Assembly (NCBI GenBank): GCA_963565915.1 | Contig: OY751486.1 | Coordinates: 1,488,001-1,552,000 of the forward strand | DNA length: 64,000 bases | DNA from: Entoloma clypeatum | Taxonomy: Eukaryota; Basidiomycota; Agaricomycetes; Agaricales; Entolomataceae | Direction of reading: 5' to 3' | Shown here: in pieces, positions 32,786 through 44,321 of the stretch | Layout of the letters: every line of letters begins with the position of its first letter | Numbering within the stretch: position 1 is the first letter of the stretch | Notes under the pieces: model-generated | Database searches by the model: none | What the model was told of the DNA's origin: nothing | Seen by the model: the letters and a program-made list of their open reading frames with translations, nothing else | Translations under genes and position numbers: made by a program

Positions 32786-34438
32786 TAGAGGTAGATCACG
32801 GGAGAGGCTGCTGTTGAAACCGCTTGTGCCTCGGGTGTGAGAAAGATTTCAAGGGGTCGGAGAGTACCTCCTCCAACCAGATAGGGAACGACAGTGTACT
32901 GGATGAATAAATAAAGTAGGAGGATGTTGAAAAAGATGAATAGGGAGCCAATCAAGAGAAAGTAGGAGCCCCACTTCAGGTATCGAAATTTTTCAGGCGG
33001 AGAAGCCGTCGAAAGCTAGATACACATCGGTTAATGCAGTGTTCTGTGAAAGTAAACATGAACCAACCTGAGAGGCCGTCGACGGCCGTTTGGGATACAA
33101 AATCTGGATGCGGGATTTCTCACCCAAGTTGGATGACGCAGCAGCTATCACTTCTTTCTCAAAATTGCCAATTGCCTGCGGAATTGTTAGTGTCAGCAAA
33201 TGAGCAAGAAAAGTGCTTACATCAACAACCTGGACGCGACCCTTGCTCTTATGTTGTAAACAGCGGACAGGCTCCCCCGTAGCACGGTCATAGATGCAGA
33301 TAACTCCATCATCGCCGCCCATGACTACCCAATCGAAAGTTTGTCAAGCAAGCGCGATTTGAAGAGGTACATTGACGGTTATCGCGTGATTGTAATGCCG
33401 CACCCGCTGCATTGTGCGGAGTGAATATAAATCTATGCCGTTCGAAAGGTTTGAGACAAAGAGGCTGTCTCTGTCAAGCAATGAATGTCCTCTATAAATA
33501 TCGTTGAGGTCGAGAGGGTGGGAACCAAAGATGGCCTACATTCTGGTTTGAACAACTCGGCTCGACTGCCAACTCCACGGATCGATGGTGTATGCCATAC
33601 TGCGACCAGTTGTTGAGATCAAAATGTACGATATTGATAGTAATCTTACATGGTGTGGGACTCAGTAAAGGTGACAATAAGACTTTCCCCTTTGTCTGAA
33701 AAATGCACACCCCTACAGATGTAAGGTTGATGCCTGGAGTTTTGGGCGATATCCTGGTCATAAGTCCGCCCAAACCTAATGGGTGATTTGAAAGGAATAA
33801 CCTAGGAAGAGGAGGGTGAGACATACTGAGGAACCAAACTTGAGGGTAGCCGGCACCAGCGCTAGCAAGTCGGAAGAAGTGCCGGTCAAACGCCAGGTCC
33901 TCAATGGGTCCGTCATGAGCTTCTACCACTTTGATGAATTTGAAAAGGCACTGTGAAGGAATTTGAGCGAGCATGTAGCGCGAATTGGTTTTTGGTTTAC
34001 CGATTCCAATGATTGCTGGTAAATCGATATCATCCCAGTTCCAAAACCAACTGCAACGGTGGCTCGGGCTTCGTTATCCTTGATGCTGTCAAGAAGGTTT
34101 ATCCAGCAGATGGCGGTGACAGAGCCCGTATAGGAGGCATCGATCTTTTGAAGCAGCCCCATGGACGCCATATCCCAGAGCATAAGGCGGCCTGAGTTGT
34201 CTGGATAGGTTCGTCATGTCTGGGCTAAAAGAAAAAGAAGATACAGTAGGAATCAACGTTAATGAACGTACCTCCGCTGATGAGCATCCGGAGATCTGGG
34301 CTGAACCGCAGTGTATTGATGCTATCATCATGTCCGTCGAGGACGATGCTGGAAGTTTCGACCTGGAACCATCAACATTGAGCCTCCATAGAACGAGCCA
34401 TGTAGAACAAGATTACGCACGGTAGTGTTGGAGGGCAT
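32786..34438 (-). CDS. WD40-repeat protein with C-terminal membrane segment
   Basis: A multi-exon gene. The chosen start (34436-34438) gives MPSNTT, then splicing to VETSSIVLDGHDDSINTLRF. WD40-type repeats follow: DNSGRLMLWDMASMGLL, TGSVTAICWIN, VVEAHDGPIEDLAFDRHF with PQVWFL, RDSLFVSNLSNGIDLYSL, and MGGDDGVICIYDRATGEPV. The last exon encodes a hydrophobic helix (GSYFLLIGSLFIFFNILLL) followed by YLFIQYTVVPYLVGGGT, so the propeller is probably membrane-anchored. The stop is TAA at 32786-32788. A TGA after NVPLQIALA near 33340 in the simple reading must be spliced out or is a nonsense mutation. Relics of the same gene occupy the same relative position at 52140-52265 and 55455-56100, so it appears to be a recurring part of these modules. 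Function unknown. Confidence 0.7.
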
Positions 34439-34699
34439 GCTGTACTTTCGTGTAGAGGTTGGTCGACATTCGTGTGCATCTTATGTTTTTGTAGACAATA
34501 AGAACACTTTGTAGGATAGCAACCCTTTAGTGACACAACCTGCAGCCGAGTAGCATATAATCCTATTGTACTACATGATTTCTACAGCTGGGATGAAAGT
34601 ACGACAGCATTGGTGTGTATCGGTGCCTTATCGGTATAGAATGGTGGTGGTATCGGAGCAAGTGGGAAATCCCTGGCGGACTTTTAAAGCGCGATGATG

Positions 34700-34742
34700 T
34701 AGTGAACGAGATTGCCGGTAACTAAACTCAAGGCGTTCACTA
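34700..34742. repeat. Module junction TAGTG-33bp-CACTA
   Basis: TAGTG at 34700-34704, spacer AACGAGATTGCC...CAAGGCGTT, CACTA at 34738-34742 followed by TTTATGGTAACAATCCGC. Flanking sequence on both sides (GGTGGTGGTATCGGAGCAAG before; GCTTCGGCAGTTTCC after) is shared with the junctions at 46795, 52733 and 56261. Confidence 0.85.
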
Positions 34743-35713
34743 TTTATGGTAACAATCCGCTTCGGCAGTTTCCTTTCGCTTTTGTCCACTCCTCCCATCA
34801 TCGTTACTGTACCATTATCCCCCCTGGAATAGTCAAATCTATGAACTGAGTGTTAGAATAGTTTAAACATTCATTAACATTTGATGTAAATCACACAACA
34901 ATTCGTAGCACTCACCAACTTTGAGTGCGCAGGAGATTGGAAGTGATCACTCGTATCTTCAACGACGCTGCGATGACCAGAAGTGCATTGTTGAATTCAT
35001 CATTCGTGCCTGCCTACGACATTGTGAACATGGCTATCGGATACGGATAGCATGCTTGAGGTAAACCTCAGCGTTGCTTAATAAAATGATGGAGATTGAC
35101 CGCAAAAATTTTCAGTTGTGGCCTTGCGCCCTCCCGAACTTTCCCTGGACATATCCTATACCAAAACCAGAAGACCAGCCCAACAAGACCGCGAGAGCCA
35201 CGGTGATGAAAGCCATGTTGGCGAAGCTTGGTATGGCGACCGTGGCTCATTCTCATCGCCTCGTGGTGTGGGGTGTGGGGCTGAGCCAACGTAGCGGACC
35301 AACCCCGCTCAGGCCGCTTTTGTTGTTCCTTGTCCGTCTTCTTCCCAACCTCATTTACACTTACAGTGGGATTCAGAACTGGTACGGATCCCCAGCCCCG
35401 CGTTTGCTTAGTCGTCTACCATCGCAGTCTTGCAAGAGCTGGCTTCTGATCTCACACCCGAAGTCATAATCGTGATTCTGCCCCTTGTATGTGCGTATAG
35501 TCCTTGCGTAAATCATTCGAACAATCTTAATTTACATCATTACATAGGTATTACAATCGGGAAGTGCGAGAAAAGCTTGGGATAGAATATTCAGAACACC
35601 TGCATCGCGATGAGTGAGCACCAAACAGTCATTCTTTTTTCGCGAAAGTGACAAACCGGTTTTATCGGTTTAAGGACTACAATGCCGTCAACCCATGGCC
35701 GGCTTTGGCTATG
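34743..35713. other. Module left end and 3' flank of transposase gene
   Basis: Contains the shared terminal segment. The minus strand near 35068-35140 encodes LKIFAVNLHHFIK, matching IFAVNIRRFVI in the left-end fragment of the next modules. The rest has no recognisable gene. Confidence 0.45.
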
Positions 35714-38655
35714 TTACAACGGTTGCGTGGCAGGTATCCACTTCAAATCAGCTGCGAATTCGCTTGACCAGAGTTCAGCTCCAAAGTCCGGATATCGGGA
35801 AAAGGGGTCCACAATAGGTTCTTGCAGACGTTTTCTCGGACGGATGTGAAGGACGAACACCTCTTCCCCTTCATCCTTGATGCTGAAAATGGACTCTATC
35901 ACACCGGGTATTAGGTCGCGCATACCTAGCGGTTGGAAGAAGACTTCTGCATCGCGTCGTGAGGTATCCATCAATGCGAATGTCACCCCTCCGATGAGCA
36001 CTCGCTTATGAAATTCCGCCTTTCTAAATTGTCCGCCTGGTCGGTCGCTGATCACTTTGGAGAGGGCCTCAAACCCGGCCTTAATGGCAGCCTCGTGTTC
36101 ATCCCCCAATAGCGTTCTCAGCTGGCCGACTGCCACCTTTTGCGCAATCCTAGAGCCCGATGGATTTCCGAGGTTGTTAACCTCACCGATGGTACCAGTT
36201 CGTCGATCCTGGTCCCACTTTCGTTCAAGCAGAGGCACCGCTATCTTGAGGGCGGCGGGGCATCTCTCTCCTTGTAGGAGTGCTTTCAGATTTGCTCCCG
36301 CGCAAAAGGCTTTCATCATTGTCCCCTCCAGCTCACCTGTACAATTTTATCTGTAAGTGACACCTTAATGGTGATGTCTATGAAACTTACCCATTTTGTT
36401 ATTCGTATTTATCTTTTGTAGGATGCCGATAATCCTTTCAAATGGAAACATCCACCAACCATGTACAGGGCCAAACTGCAGGAGTAGCTCTGCGATGTGA
36501 AGAGCTGCGTGGTGATTTGGACGAAGATTTATCGCGGGATAGAGGTCAATCAGACTTTGCAGGTAGGCGATCATGTTTTCCTCGAACAATTTTGCATGAT
36601 GTTCTGAAGTCCGATAAGAGGTCCCCCGCCGCAAGGCGATCACAAGTAGCATTATGCTTTGAAAACACCTGTCGCGGCATTCAACTACCTCCCGATCCTG
36701 CCCAGATTGGTTACTTTCCCTTGACCAGAGCTGTGCAACTGAGACAGGTAAGTCAAATTCCATCGAGGTTTTCCATTGATCGGCCTTGAGCTTCCCATGT
36801 CCAGGGCTACCCAATGTCAAAGGCGGCCCTTGGCGATATTGGGGTCGCGTGACATGTCCGATGTCCCTCCGCAACTTTTCCAACTCTTTCTGTGTAACTT
36901 TGTCCACAAAGACTTCGGTTTCATCCCGGGGATTACTCCCTGAGGGAACCTTTTCGAAATAGCCGTCGCCAATTAACATTGGGCTAGCAGGGTTTCCTTT
37001 CTCCTTCATTTGGATTGGAGACGAGGTAGACGGACTGTCCGATGGATGATTGGGTCGCGCTTGTCCCTTTGAAACAGTGAGCAGTTTTGAAATGGACACA
37101 AGAGGCCAGAACCTTACAATTAGCTGCTGAACCAGGGTTTTCTTTTTTGGCCGCCTCACATCAGAGCCAAGGTCGATTCTATTCTCGGCGCAGAGTTTTT
37201 CCAAAGTGGGCACACGGGCACAATTCAGGCCTTTAATGTTGAGCATCATCAGCGCCTTTCTCGCAGCTGTGATCTCCTTATCCGTTACTGGACGGCTTTG
37301 CTCGGTCTGCACCTCCTCAATCCCTAGGACCTCTCGAATATGAAACTGAGCGAGGCCGAGGAAGAGGTTATGCATAGAGTCGACTACCACCATCTTGGTA
37401 GGGTCGTAATACTCTAGCTTCCAAAGCGGCGACCATCAAACACCAGTTTTCTTGAATAAACGTTTCCGCTCAGATTGGCTGGTGGCATCTCTCCATTGCT
37501 CGGCCACATGCTTCTGTTCCTCCTGGGTCCTCTTCGGCCACGTGGTCTTATTGAGGTTGCGTATTTCATCTTTCATCAACCCGCACAACGAGCAAAATAA
37601 TGTGTGGCTATGGGAGCTGACTGCGGTGACCTTTCGGCTGGCAACCAAGTCCGTTACAATCACTGCTAGCATGGAGCACTCCATTCTACCAAGATTGGAG
37701 CTTTCAGTGCATTCGAACTTCGTCCCATCTCTCCACGACCTATCGAGCATTTCCACGATTGGTTCCATGAAATGTTTGATCTGTTCAACCGAAGGCTCTT
37801 TCGGACCTGGTATTACCCCTAACAGGAAGAGGTTTTCCACTTTGTAGCGTAGGCTTGGCGGAAGGTTCAAACATGCCATAGCGATTGAGCCTGTAGAAGC
37901 GGCTTTCCCTGCCGCCTTGTTCAAGAATGGGTTGAACCAGTCAATCGACAAACTCCACAGGAGCCGCAGCTCCCCTCGTTTCAAGCCATCCAGGAAAGGT
38001 TTTTCATCAGGCCCACGAAGATCCTTAACTGCGGTCCCGTCCTTGATATCCCACATATCGTCTGCGTCGTTGAAGAGTGTGCCCCAATCTAGTATCGCCT
38101 CCATTCCTGGGCGGCTGAGAAGGGATGCTTTGAATGCATCAAAATCTTGCATCAAGAATGGCCGCACTGGAACGCGAGTGTTCTTCCGCTCTCTGTCGCT
38201 GTCGTCCTTGACACTGAGTTTTGTTAATCTAGTCCCACAGGGTTTCGAATTCTTGAATCGCTTCCAGTCACAATTGACCAGGAGTTTCTTGCTATCGGTG
38301 ACACGATGCGTAGCCGAGCACTTTGGACATGCGGCGTATGTTATAGTAACAGGTTCAACATCGAATAACTTGCGGGCGGTCCGGATGTCCTTGGGAAACC
38401 CAGCTAATATGTCCTGGTCATGTGCAGTTGGGCCGTTGGTCCTGGTTTGGCCGTAAACAAGTTTCAAGAGCTCCAATTGGAGCTTGAGTGCAGTGTTCGC
38501 CCATTCTCGCACAAGCGATCCGAATACGTTTAACACAATGACGATGAATGCCGCAAAAAGACTGACTGGATCCTTCTTATCCAGTCCCGACTCGAAATAT
38601 CTCTCTGTTGAGGCATCATTCACGAACATGTGACTCTTCATCAGAGACGACATAC

Positions 38656-39089
38656 TGTAAGGGCAACCACTTTGCACTTTCCCTTTCCGTTCATTTCCAC
38701 CATCTCCGACGCCCTCCAACGCCCTCCGATCGTATCTGTTGCCTCCGATATCTTATTCACCTCTCCGCACCTCTCCACATCCGACGACTCCGCGCCCCTC
38801 CGCTCCTCCGCACGTCGGATCGCAGGTACTATCATTCATCTCGTTTCCATTCATCCCCCATCCCTACTCCCGACCATTACTCATCATTCCTATGTCTCGT
38901 TTTATCTTTTATTTCATATCTCATTTTACTATTTATCTCGCTAGCTTGCAGGGGAATCCTTAGAACTTTCTCTTCGGATCTCCCTTGCAAGGTGTGTGTT
39001 GTATTACTTATCAGACTGCTCAATCTAAACTTCGGATCTCCCTTGCAAGTATCTGAGTTTGAGTCTTGGATCGTAAGGTCGCCCTTACA
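38656..39089 (+). repeat. 5' LTR of chromovirus 2
   Basis: The probable transcript start is near 38960 (TTAGAACTTTC), with an AT-rich CTATTTAT about 25 bp before it. Words TCCGA and CTCCG are strikingly frequent. Confidence 0.95.
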
Positions 39090-39101
39090 GTAGAAAGTTC
39101 T
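39090..39101 (+). promoter_or_regulatory. Self-complementary primer-binding site of chromovirus 2
   Basis: AGAAAGTTCT at 39092-39101, two bases past the LTR end, is the reverse complement of AGAACTTTCT at 38962-38971 near the expected RNA 5' end. This matches the Tf1-type self-priming arrangement. Confidence 0.8.
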
Positions 39102-39250
39102 CATCTAATTGGACCGGGTCCGATTGCATCGTTGTCACGATTCCGCGCTTCGGAGTAGCTTCGTCCGCGTCCGACTCCGATACATCTCACACCCCTTCCA
39201 GTTCTTCTAATTACCTCTCCGTAACCGGTGATTCTGCTCCGCGCATAGTA

Positions 39251-40405
39251 ATGGACGACCCCAATCGCCTTGAACAGCTCGAGCACGAGTTCCAGGAACA
39301 ACGTCAAACTCTCGCTGATATCTCTACTCAACTTGACCAACTCCTCCTCGCCTTCAACGCAATTCCTGCCCCAGCTCCGCCACCTATCCCACCTGCTCCC
39401 GCACCCGCACCTCCACCTCCTCCGCTCGCTCCGGCCAATCCGGGCGTGCGTCGAGCAAAACCCGCCAATCCGTCAGACTTCGACGGATCGCGCGCAAATG
39501 GCTGGACCTTTCTAAACTCCTGTGAATTGTTTATGGGGCTGGCTCCGGAACAGTTCGCAGATGACCACGCTAAAATTTATTGGGCCTTATCTTTCATGAA
39601 GAGTGGACGCGCAGCATGCTTTGCGGATCGCATTATCCGACAAGAACGGAGGACCGGTGCTCCGCCTTATCGGACTTGGGTGGACTTCCGCGCCGTCTTT
39701 ACAACGGAGTTCACTCCGAAGAATGAGGAACAGGACGCGAGACTGATCCTCGAAGGAGAATCCTATTATCAAGGTCAACGGGATGTCGAGACCTATATTG
39801 ACGAGTTCAAAGACTACATTGACAAAGCAGGCTATCAGGAGGATACCAATATAGTACTCAAATTCCGCCATGGTCTCCGTTCCGACATTCAGAACGAGAT
39901 CGCCACCCTGACCCACGGACGGCCTGCGGACGACAACCCCGATGAGTGGTACTCTGCAGCACGAGTCAACGACGACAATAGAATTGCCAACAAAGCCTTC
40001 AAAGCCACTGCTCCGACCCGCACATCCGCCTTCCGCAACGTCGTCGGACCAAGAGTACCTGGCACCTCAGTATTCCCTCGCCCCTACATTCCATTCACTC
40101 CGCGTCCAGCTCCGCTCGCATCCGCAACCGCTCCGCCGACAAGGGACCCTAATGCAATGGACATTGATACTTCACGCGTCAAAGGCAAGAATGCCAATTC
40201 ATGCTTCAGATGTAACAAAACGGGTCACTTCAGTCGTGAATGCCCCCTTCGCTTCGACGTCCGATTCATGACGATGGAGGAACAAGACGAGTTTATCATG
40301 GAACAACTCGTGGTCAAGGACGCGGCGGAAGGCAACTCCGTTCCGCCCACGGAGTCTGCGGAGTCGGAGGGAGGACAGGAGGATTTTCCTCCTCACAACG
40401 AGTGA
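39251..40405 (+). CDS. gag: Chromovirus 2 Gag
   Basis: 384 residues from the ATG at 39251. A short coiled-coil-like N-terminus (LEQLEHEFQEQRQTLADIST) and a proline-rich linker (residues about 37-70) precede the capsid-type Retrotrans_gag domain (GWTFLNSCELFMGLAPEQF; QRDVETYIDEFKDYIDKAG). A single CCHC zinc knuckle CFRCNKTGHFSREC follows near residue 317. It forms the virus-like particle and packages RNA. Its end overlaps the pol frame by about 165 bp, with pol in the -1 frame, so Gag-Pol probably arises by -1 frameshifting. I see no canonical XXXYYYZ slippery site in phase. Confidence 0.95.
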   Translation: MDDPNRLEQLEHEFQEQRQTLADISTQLDQLLLAFNAIPAPAPPPIPPAPAPAPPPPPLAPANPGVRRAKPANPSDFDGSRANGWTFLNSCELFMGLAPEQFADDHAKIYWALSFMKSGRAACFADRIIRQERRTGAPPYRTWVDFRAVFTTEFTPKNEEQDARLILEGESYYQGQRDVETYIDEFKDYIDKAGYQEDTNIVLKFRHGLRSDIQNEIATLTHGRPADDNPDEWYSAARVNDDNRIANKAFKATAPTRTSAFRNVVGPRVPGTSVFPRPYIPFTPRPAPLASATAPPTRDPNAMDIDTSRVKGKNANSCFRCNKTGHFSRECPLRFDVRFMTMEEQDEFIMEQLVVKDAAEGNSVPPTESAESEGGQEDFPPHNE

Positions 40406-43400
40406 ACAGTGCGCCCTCATTGTCTACTAAAAATCGTTATGCTGCCTTATTTATGGAACAATATGATCCTATACCCTCCATCTCTAAGCCTGCAAACGAT
40501 CCTATAGTCGCACCCAACTCCGCAAACCCTATCCGCATCCGCTTCTCTAAGTGGGAGCGGCGGCTTCCAAAACAATATGTTCTCGCTGCAGCCGCTCGCT
40601 CCGACAATTCCCTCGAACTAGACATAGTTCTCGAAACTACCGACACTAAAGACATACTATCACAAAAGGCCTTACTCGACAGTGGGGCAACAGGATGGTT
40701 TATTGAACGTACTCTGGTCGAGAAACACCGACTCTCTACTCGAAAACTACAACGCGCAATTCCGGTATACAACATCGACGGAACTCCGAATGAGGCCGGA
40801 GCAATAACGGAGGTGTTGGACGTAGTGCTCCGCTATCGGGATCACTCGGAACGGACCCAGCTTGCAGTCACAAGTTTGGGAAAACAAGAAATCGTGTTAG
40901 GCTTCACTTGGCTCAAAGAACACAACCCCGAGGTAGATTGGACTTCAGGGGAAGTGAAGATGAGCCGGTGTCCTGCACGATGTCGGACATGCCAACAGGA
41001 GGCAGCCCAAGAGCGGAAGGAGCGGAAGTTCGAACAAGTCCGCATCCGAGCCTGTCGGATGGGTTCCACTCCGACGTCCGGTCTAGAGGAGGAGGCTCCA
41101 CGCGGCCCATGGGTGGAGGATGTCACAGAAGGAGAAGAAACGGAGGAGTTAGCGGAAGACGATGAGGAAGAGGATGAGTTTGAGGAGGGAGACCGCCTTT
41201 TTGTCGGAACAGTACCTGCGGAGGCGGAGTTCATCCGCGCTTCATCCAATATCTCGCAACGTCTATCGGAGGCCTTCCTCAGTAACCAGAAACCCAAATC
41301 TTTCCGCGACTCCGTACCAGACCACTTGTTTGATTTCGAAGACGTATTCTCAAAGACCTCTTTCGACACCTTACCGGAAGAGCGGACGTGGGACCACGCC
41401 ATTGAACTTGTTCCGGACGCCTCTCCGGCGGGTTGTAAGGTATATCCGCTCGCCCCGAACGAACAGAAAGAACTCGACGCGTTTTTGGAGGAAAACCTTG
41501 CAACTGGTCGGATCCGCCCTTCCAAGTCTCCGATGGCATCTCCGGTGTTCTATATCAAGAAAAAGGATGGCTCCCTTCGTCTTGTACAAGACTACCGGTC
41601 ACTCAATTCCAAAACTATCAAAAACAAGTATCCGCTTCCGCTCATATCCGAACTGATCAATAAACTTCAACGCGCTCAATACTTCACCAAACTCGACATC
41701 CGCTGGGGTTACAACAATGTACGGATAAAACCCGGAGACGAGTGGAAGGCCGCTTTTCGGACCAATCGCGGACTCTATGAACCATTGGTGATGTTCTTCG
41801 GCCTCACTAATAGTCCATCCACATTCCAGACTATGATGAACGAGATCTTTCAGGACCTTATCACTGAAGGTGTAGTTTGTGTTTACCTTGACGATATACT
41901 CATCTTCACGGAGACCCTTGCGGAACATCGGAGGGTCACACGGATTGTACTGGAACGACTTTGCGAACACAAACTCTATCTAAAACCAGAGAAATGCGAG
42001 TTTGAGCAAACGCGCATTGAATACTTAGGCCTTATTATTGAACAAGGACGCGTAGAGATGGATCCGGTGAAAGTAGCGGGGGTCGCGGAGTGGCCTGCTC
42101 CGACAAACGTCCGAGAAGTACAGTCCTTTCTGGGGTTCACTAACTTCTATCGCCGTTTTATTGAAGGGTTTTCGGACATCGCGCGCCCTCTTTTCGAGCT
42201 CACGAAGAAGGGGCACCTCTGGTCTTGGAAGGAAGGAGAAGTGTCCGCATTTGCGGAGTTGAAGCGGAGGATTACATCCGCTCCGATCCTGGTCTTAGCT
42301 GATCATCGAAAGGAGTGGCGGGTAGAAGCGGATAGCTCGGACTTTGCAACCGGAGCAGTACTGTCCCAACCAACAGAGGACGGTAAGTGGCACCCTGTCG
42401 CATTCTATTCCAAAAGCCTCAGTCCGGTGGAACGCAACTACGAGATCTATGACAAGGAGATGTTGGCAGTGGTCCGCGCATTAGAGGAGTGGAGGCACTT
42501 CCTTGAAGGAGCGGAGAAGACAGTGGAGATTTGGACGGACCACAAAAATCTTGAGTACTTCATGACAGCTCAAAAACTAAATCGACGACAAGCTAGATGG
42601 TCCTTATACCTCGCTCGTTTCGATTTTAAAATGCACCATCGACCTGGAAAGTCAATGGGCAAGTCCGACGCTTTGTCCCGACGAGCGGACCACGGAGACG
42701 GATCGCGGGACAACGAAAACATCATCCTTCTTCGACCAGAATTGTTTGCAGTGCGAGCAATGCGTGGGGTAACTGTTCAAGGGGAAGAACGCGACGTCCT
42801 CTGCCAGGTCCGACAGGGAATCCGAGAGGGGCTACTGGAGGATAGTGTGGCGGAGGTCGTCAGATCCCTTCCGACCGTCGGAGCGGGGTCCGTCCGAAGT
42901 GCGGAGTGGAGGCAAGCGGAAGGTTTGCTCTACTTCAGGGATCGTATCTATGTTCCTAATAATCCCCAACTGCGTCATCGGATCCTCACACAACACCACG
43001 ACACTCCGGTGGCCGGACATCCGGGACGGTGGAAAACCTTGGAACTGGTGTCGCGCAATTACTGGTGGCCACACATGTCTCGTTTAATAGGTCAATATTG
43101 CAAGACATGCGACTCATGCCTCCGCACCAAGGTCCGACGCACTCCGCCCTCCGGAGAGCTCAATCCACTACCGGTCCCCACGGAGCGGTGGCAAGTAACC
43201 AGTGTTGACTTCATTACTGAACTACCAGAAGCCCACGGCTACGACGCTATCATGGTGGTAGTGGACTCAGTAGGGAAGCGGGGACACTTCATCCCGACGC
43301 ACTCCGACATCTCCGCACTCGGGACTGCACGCTCCTATATTCAAAACGTCTGGAAACTCCACGGACTACCGGAGGCCATTGTCTCCGACCGCGGACCACA

Positions 43401-44310
43401 GTTTGTCGCCAAGTTCACGCGCGAACTATATAGGCTACTTGGCATTAAGATTGCTGCCTCGACAGCCTACCATCCGCAGTCGGACGGACAGACGGAGCGG
43501 GTCAATCAAGGATTGGAACAATATCTTCGCCTATTCGTCAATGAACGTCAAGATGATTGGGACGAATGGCTTCCGATGGCTGAATTTGCATACAACAACC
43601 ATGTTCACGCATCGACACGTCAAACTCTGTTCTACATTGACACCGGCCGCCATCCGCGCATGGGATTCGAACCTCGCGAGAAGCGGACGGAAATCGAGGC
43701 GGTAGCGGATTTCAGCGAGCGGATGAAGTCCGCTCTGGAAGAGGCTCGCGCAGCACTAACAAAGGCAAAAGACGACATGGCGCGATACTACAACCAGCAT
43801 CGGAGCACCACTCCAACATTCCGCCCGGGGGACAAGGTCTTTTTAGACTCATCGGACCTCAAAACCACCCGACCCACAAAAAAACTTGCACATCGGTACG
43901 TAGGCCCTTTCCCAGTGGTCCGACCTGTCGGAACACATGCCTACGAACTTTGCCTTCCCCCTTCCATGTCCCGCATTCACCCAGTATTCCACGTCGTCAA
44001 ACTTTCACTAGTTCCCGACGACCCTTTCCGACGCCAAGTCCGCTCTCCTCCGCCTCCGACGGTAGTCGGAGAAGAATTGGAGTATGATGTTGAAAACCTC
44101 TTGGACAGCCGACTGCATCGAGGCAAGCTTCAATTCTTGGTCAAATGGAAGGGATATGGCTACGAAGAGAATTCCTGGGAAGCAGAAGACAATGTCCACG
44201 CTCCGCGCCTAGTCCGCGACTTCTACCGACGTCATCCGGGAGCTCCGCGTCGGATCTCCGCTGCGATATTCGACTCGTTTCGCCTGACACGTCGAGACGC
44301 CGTGCCTTGA
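40240..44310 (+). CDS. pol: Chromovirus 2 Pol (PR-RT-RH-IN-chromodomain)
   Basis: A long open frame. The first about 55 codons overlap gag and the recognisable product begins around SLSTKNRYAALFMEQYDP. Protease DSGATGWF is near residue 147. Reverse transcriptase has YFTKLDIRWGY and the catalytic YLDD. RNase H has EADSSDFATGAVLS and YEIYDKEMLAVVRALEEW. The integrase zinc finger ends CDSCLRTK; the integrase core has SVDFITELPEA, VSDRGPQFVAK and the glutamate in DGQTERVNQGLEQY. The C-terminal chromodomain is QFLVKWKGYGYEENSWE. All catalytic positions I checked are present. With one LTR difference and intact gag, this is the best candidate for an active element in the window. Confidence 0.97.
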   Translation: MPPSLRRPIHDDGGTRRVYHGTTRGQGRGGRQLRSAHGVCGVGGRTGGFSSSQRVNSAPSLSTKNRYAALFMEQYDPIPSISKPANDPIVAPNSANPIRIRFSKWERRLPKQYVLAAAARSDNSLELDIVLETTDTKDILSQKALLDSGATGWFIERTLVEKHRLSTRKLQRAIPVYNIDGTPNEAGAITEVLDVVLRYRDHSERTQLAVTSLGKQEIVLGFTWLKEHNPEVDWTSGEVKMSRCPARCRTCQQEAAQERKERKFEQVRIRACRMGSTPTSGLEEEAPRGPWVEDVTEGEETEELAEDDEEEDEFEEGDRLFVGTVPAEAEFIRASSNISQRLSEAFLSNQKPKSFRDSVPDHLFDFEDVFSKTSFDTLPEERTWDHAIELVPDASPAGCKVYPLAPNEQKELDAFLEENLATGRIRPSKSPMASPVFYIKKKDGSLRLVQDYRSLNSKTIKNKYPLPLISELINKLQRAQYFTKLDIRWGYNNVRIKPGDEWKAAFRTNRGLYEPLVMFFGLTNSPSTFQTMMNEIFQDLITEGVVCVYLDDILIFTETLAEHRRVTRIVLERLCEHKLYLKPEKCEFEQTRIEYLGLIIEQGRVEMDPVKVAGVAEWPAPTNVREVQSFLGFTNFYRRFIEGFSDIARPLFELTKKGHLWSWKEGEVSAFAELKRRITSAPILVLADHRKEWRVEADSSDFATGAVLSQPTEDGKWHPVAFYSKSLSPVERNYEIYDKEMLAVVRALEEWRHFLEGAEKTVEIWTDHKNLEYFMTAQKLNRRQARWSLYLARFDFKMHHRPGKSMGKSDALSRRADHGDGSRDNENIILLRPELFAVRAMRGVTVQGEERDVLCQVRQGIREGLLEDSVAEVVRSLPTVGAGSVRSAEWRQAEGLLYFRDRIYVPNNPQLRHRILTQHHDTPVAGHPGRWKTLELVSRNYWWPHMSRLIGQYCKTCDSCLRTKVRRTPPSGELNPLPVPTERWQVTSVDFITELPEAHGYDAIMVVVDSVGKRGHFIPTHSDISALGTARSYIQNVWKLHGLPEAIVSDRGPQFVAKFTRELYRLLGIKIAASTAYHPQSDGQTERVNQGLEQYLRLFVNERQDDWDEWLPMAEFAYNNHVHASTRQTLFYIDTGRHPRMGFEPREKRTEIEAVADFSERMKSALEEARAALTKAKDDMARYYNQHRSTTPTFRPGDKVFLDSSDLKTTRPTKKLAHRYVGPFPVVRPVGTHAYELCLPPSMSRIHPVFHVVKLSLVPDDPFRRQVRSPPPPTVVGEELEYDVENLLDSRLHRGKLQFLVKWKGYGYEENSWEAEDNVHAPRLVRDFYRRHPGAPRRISAAIFDSFRLTRRDAVP

Positions 44311-44321
44311 AGGGGGGGTGA

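Noticed and set aside
40240..40405. Canonical -1 slippery heptamer for gag-pol of chromovirus 2
   Set aside because: I looked through the overlap in the gag frame and found no XXXYYYZ in the right phase; the frame relation alone suggests -1 shifting.
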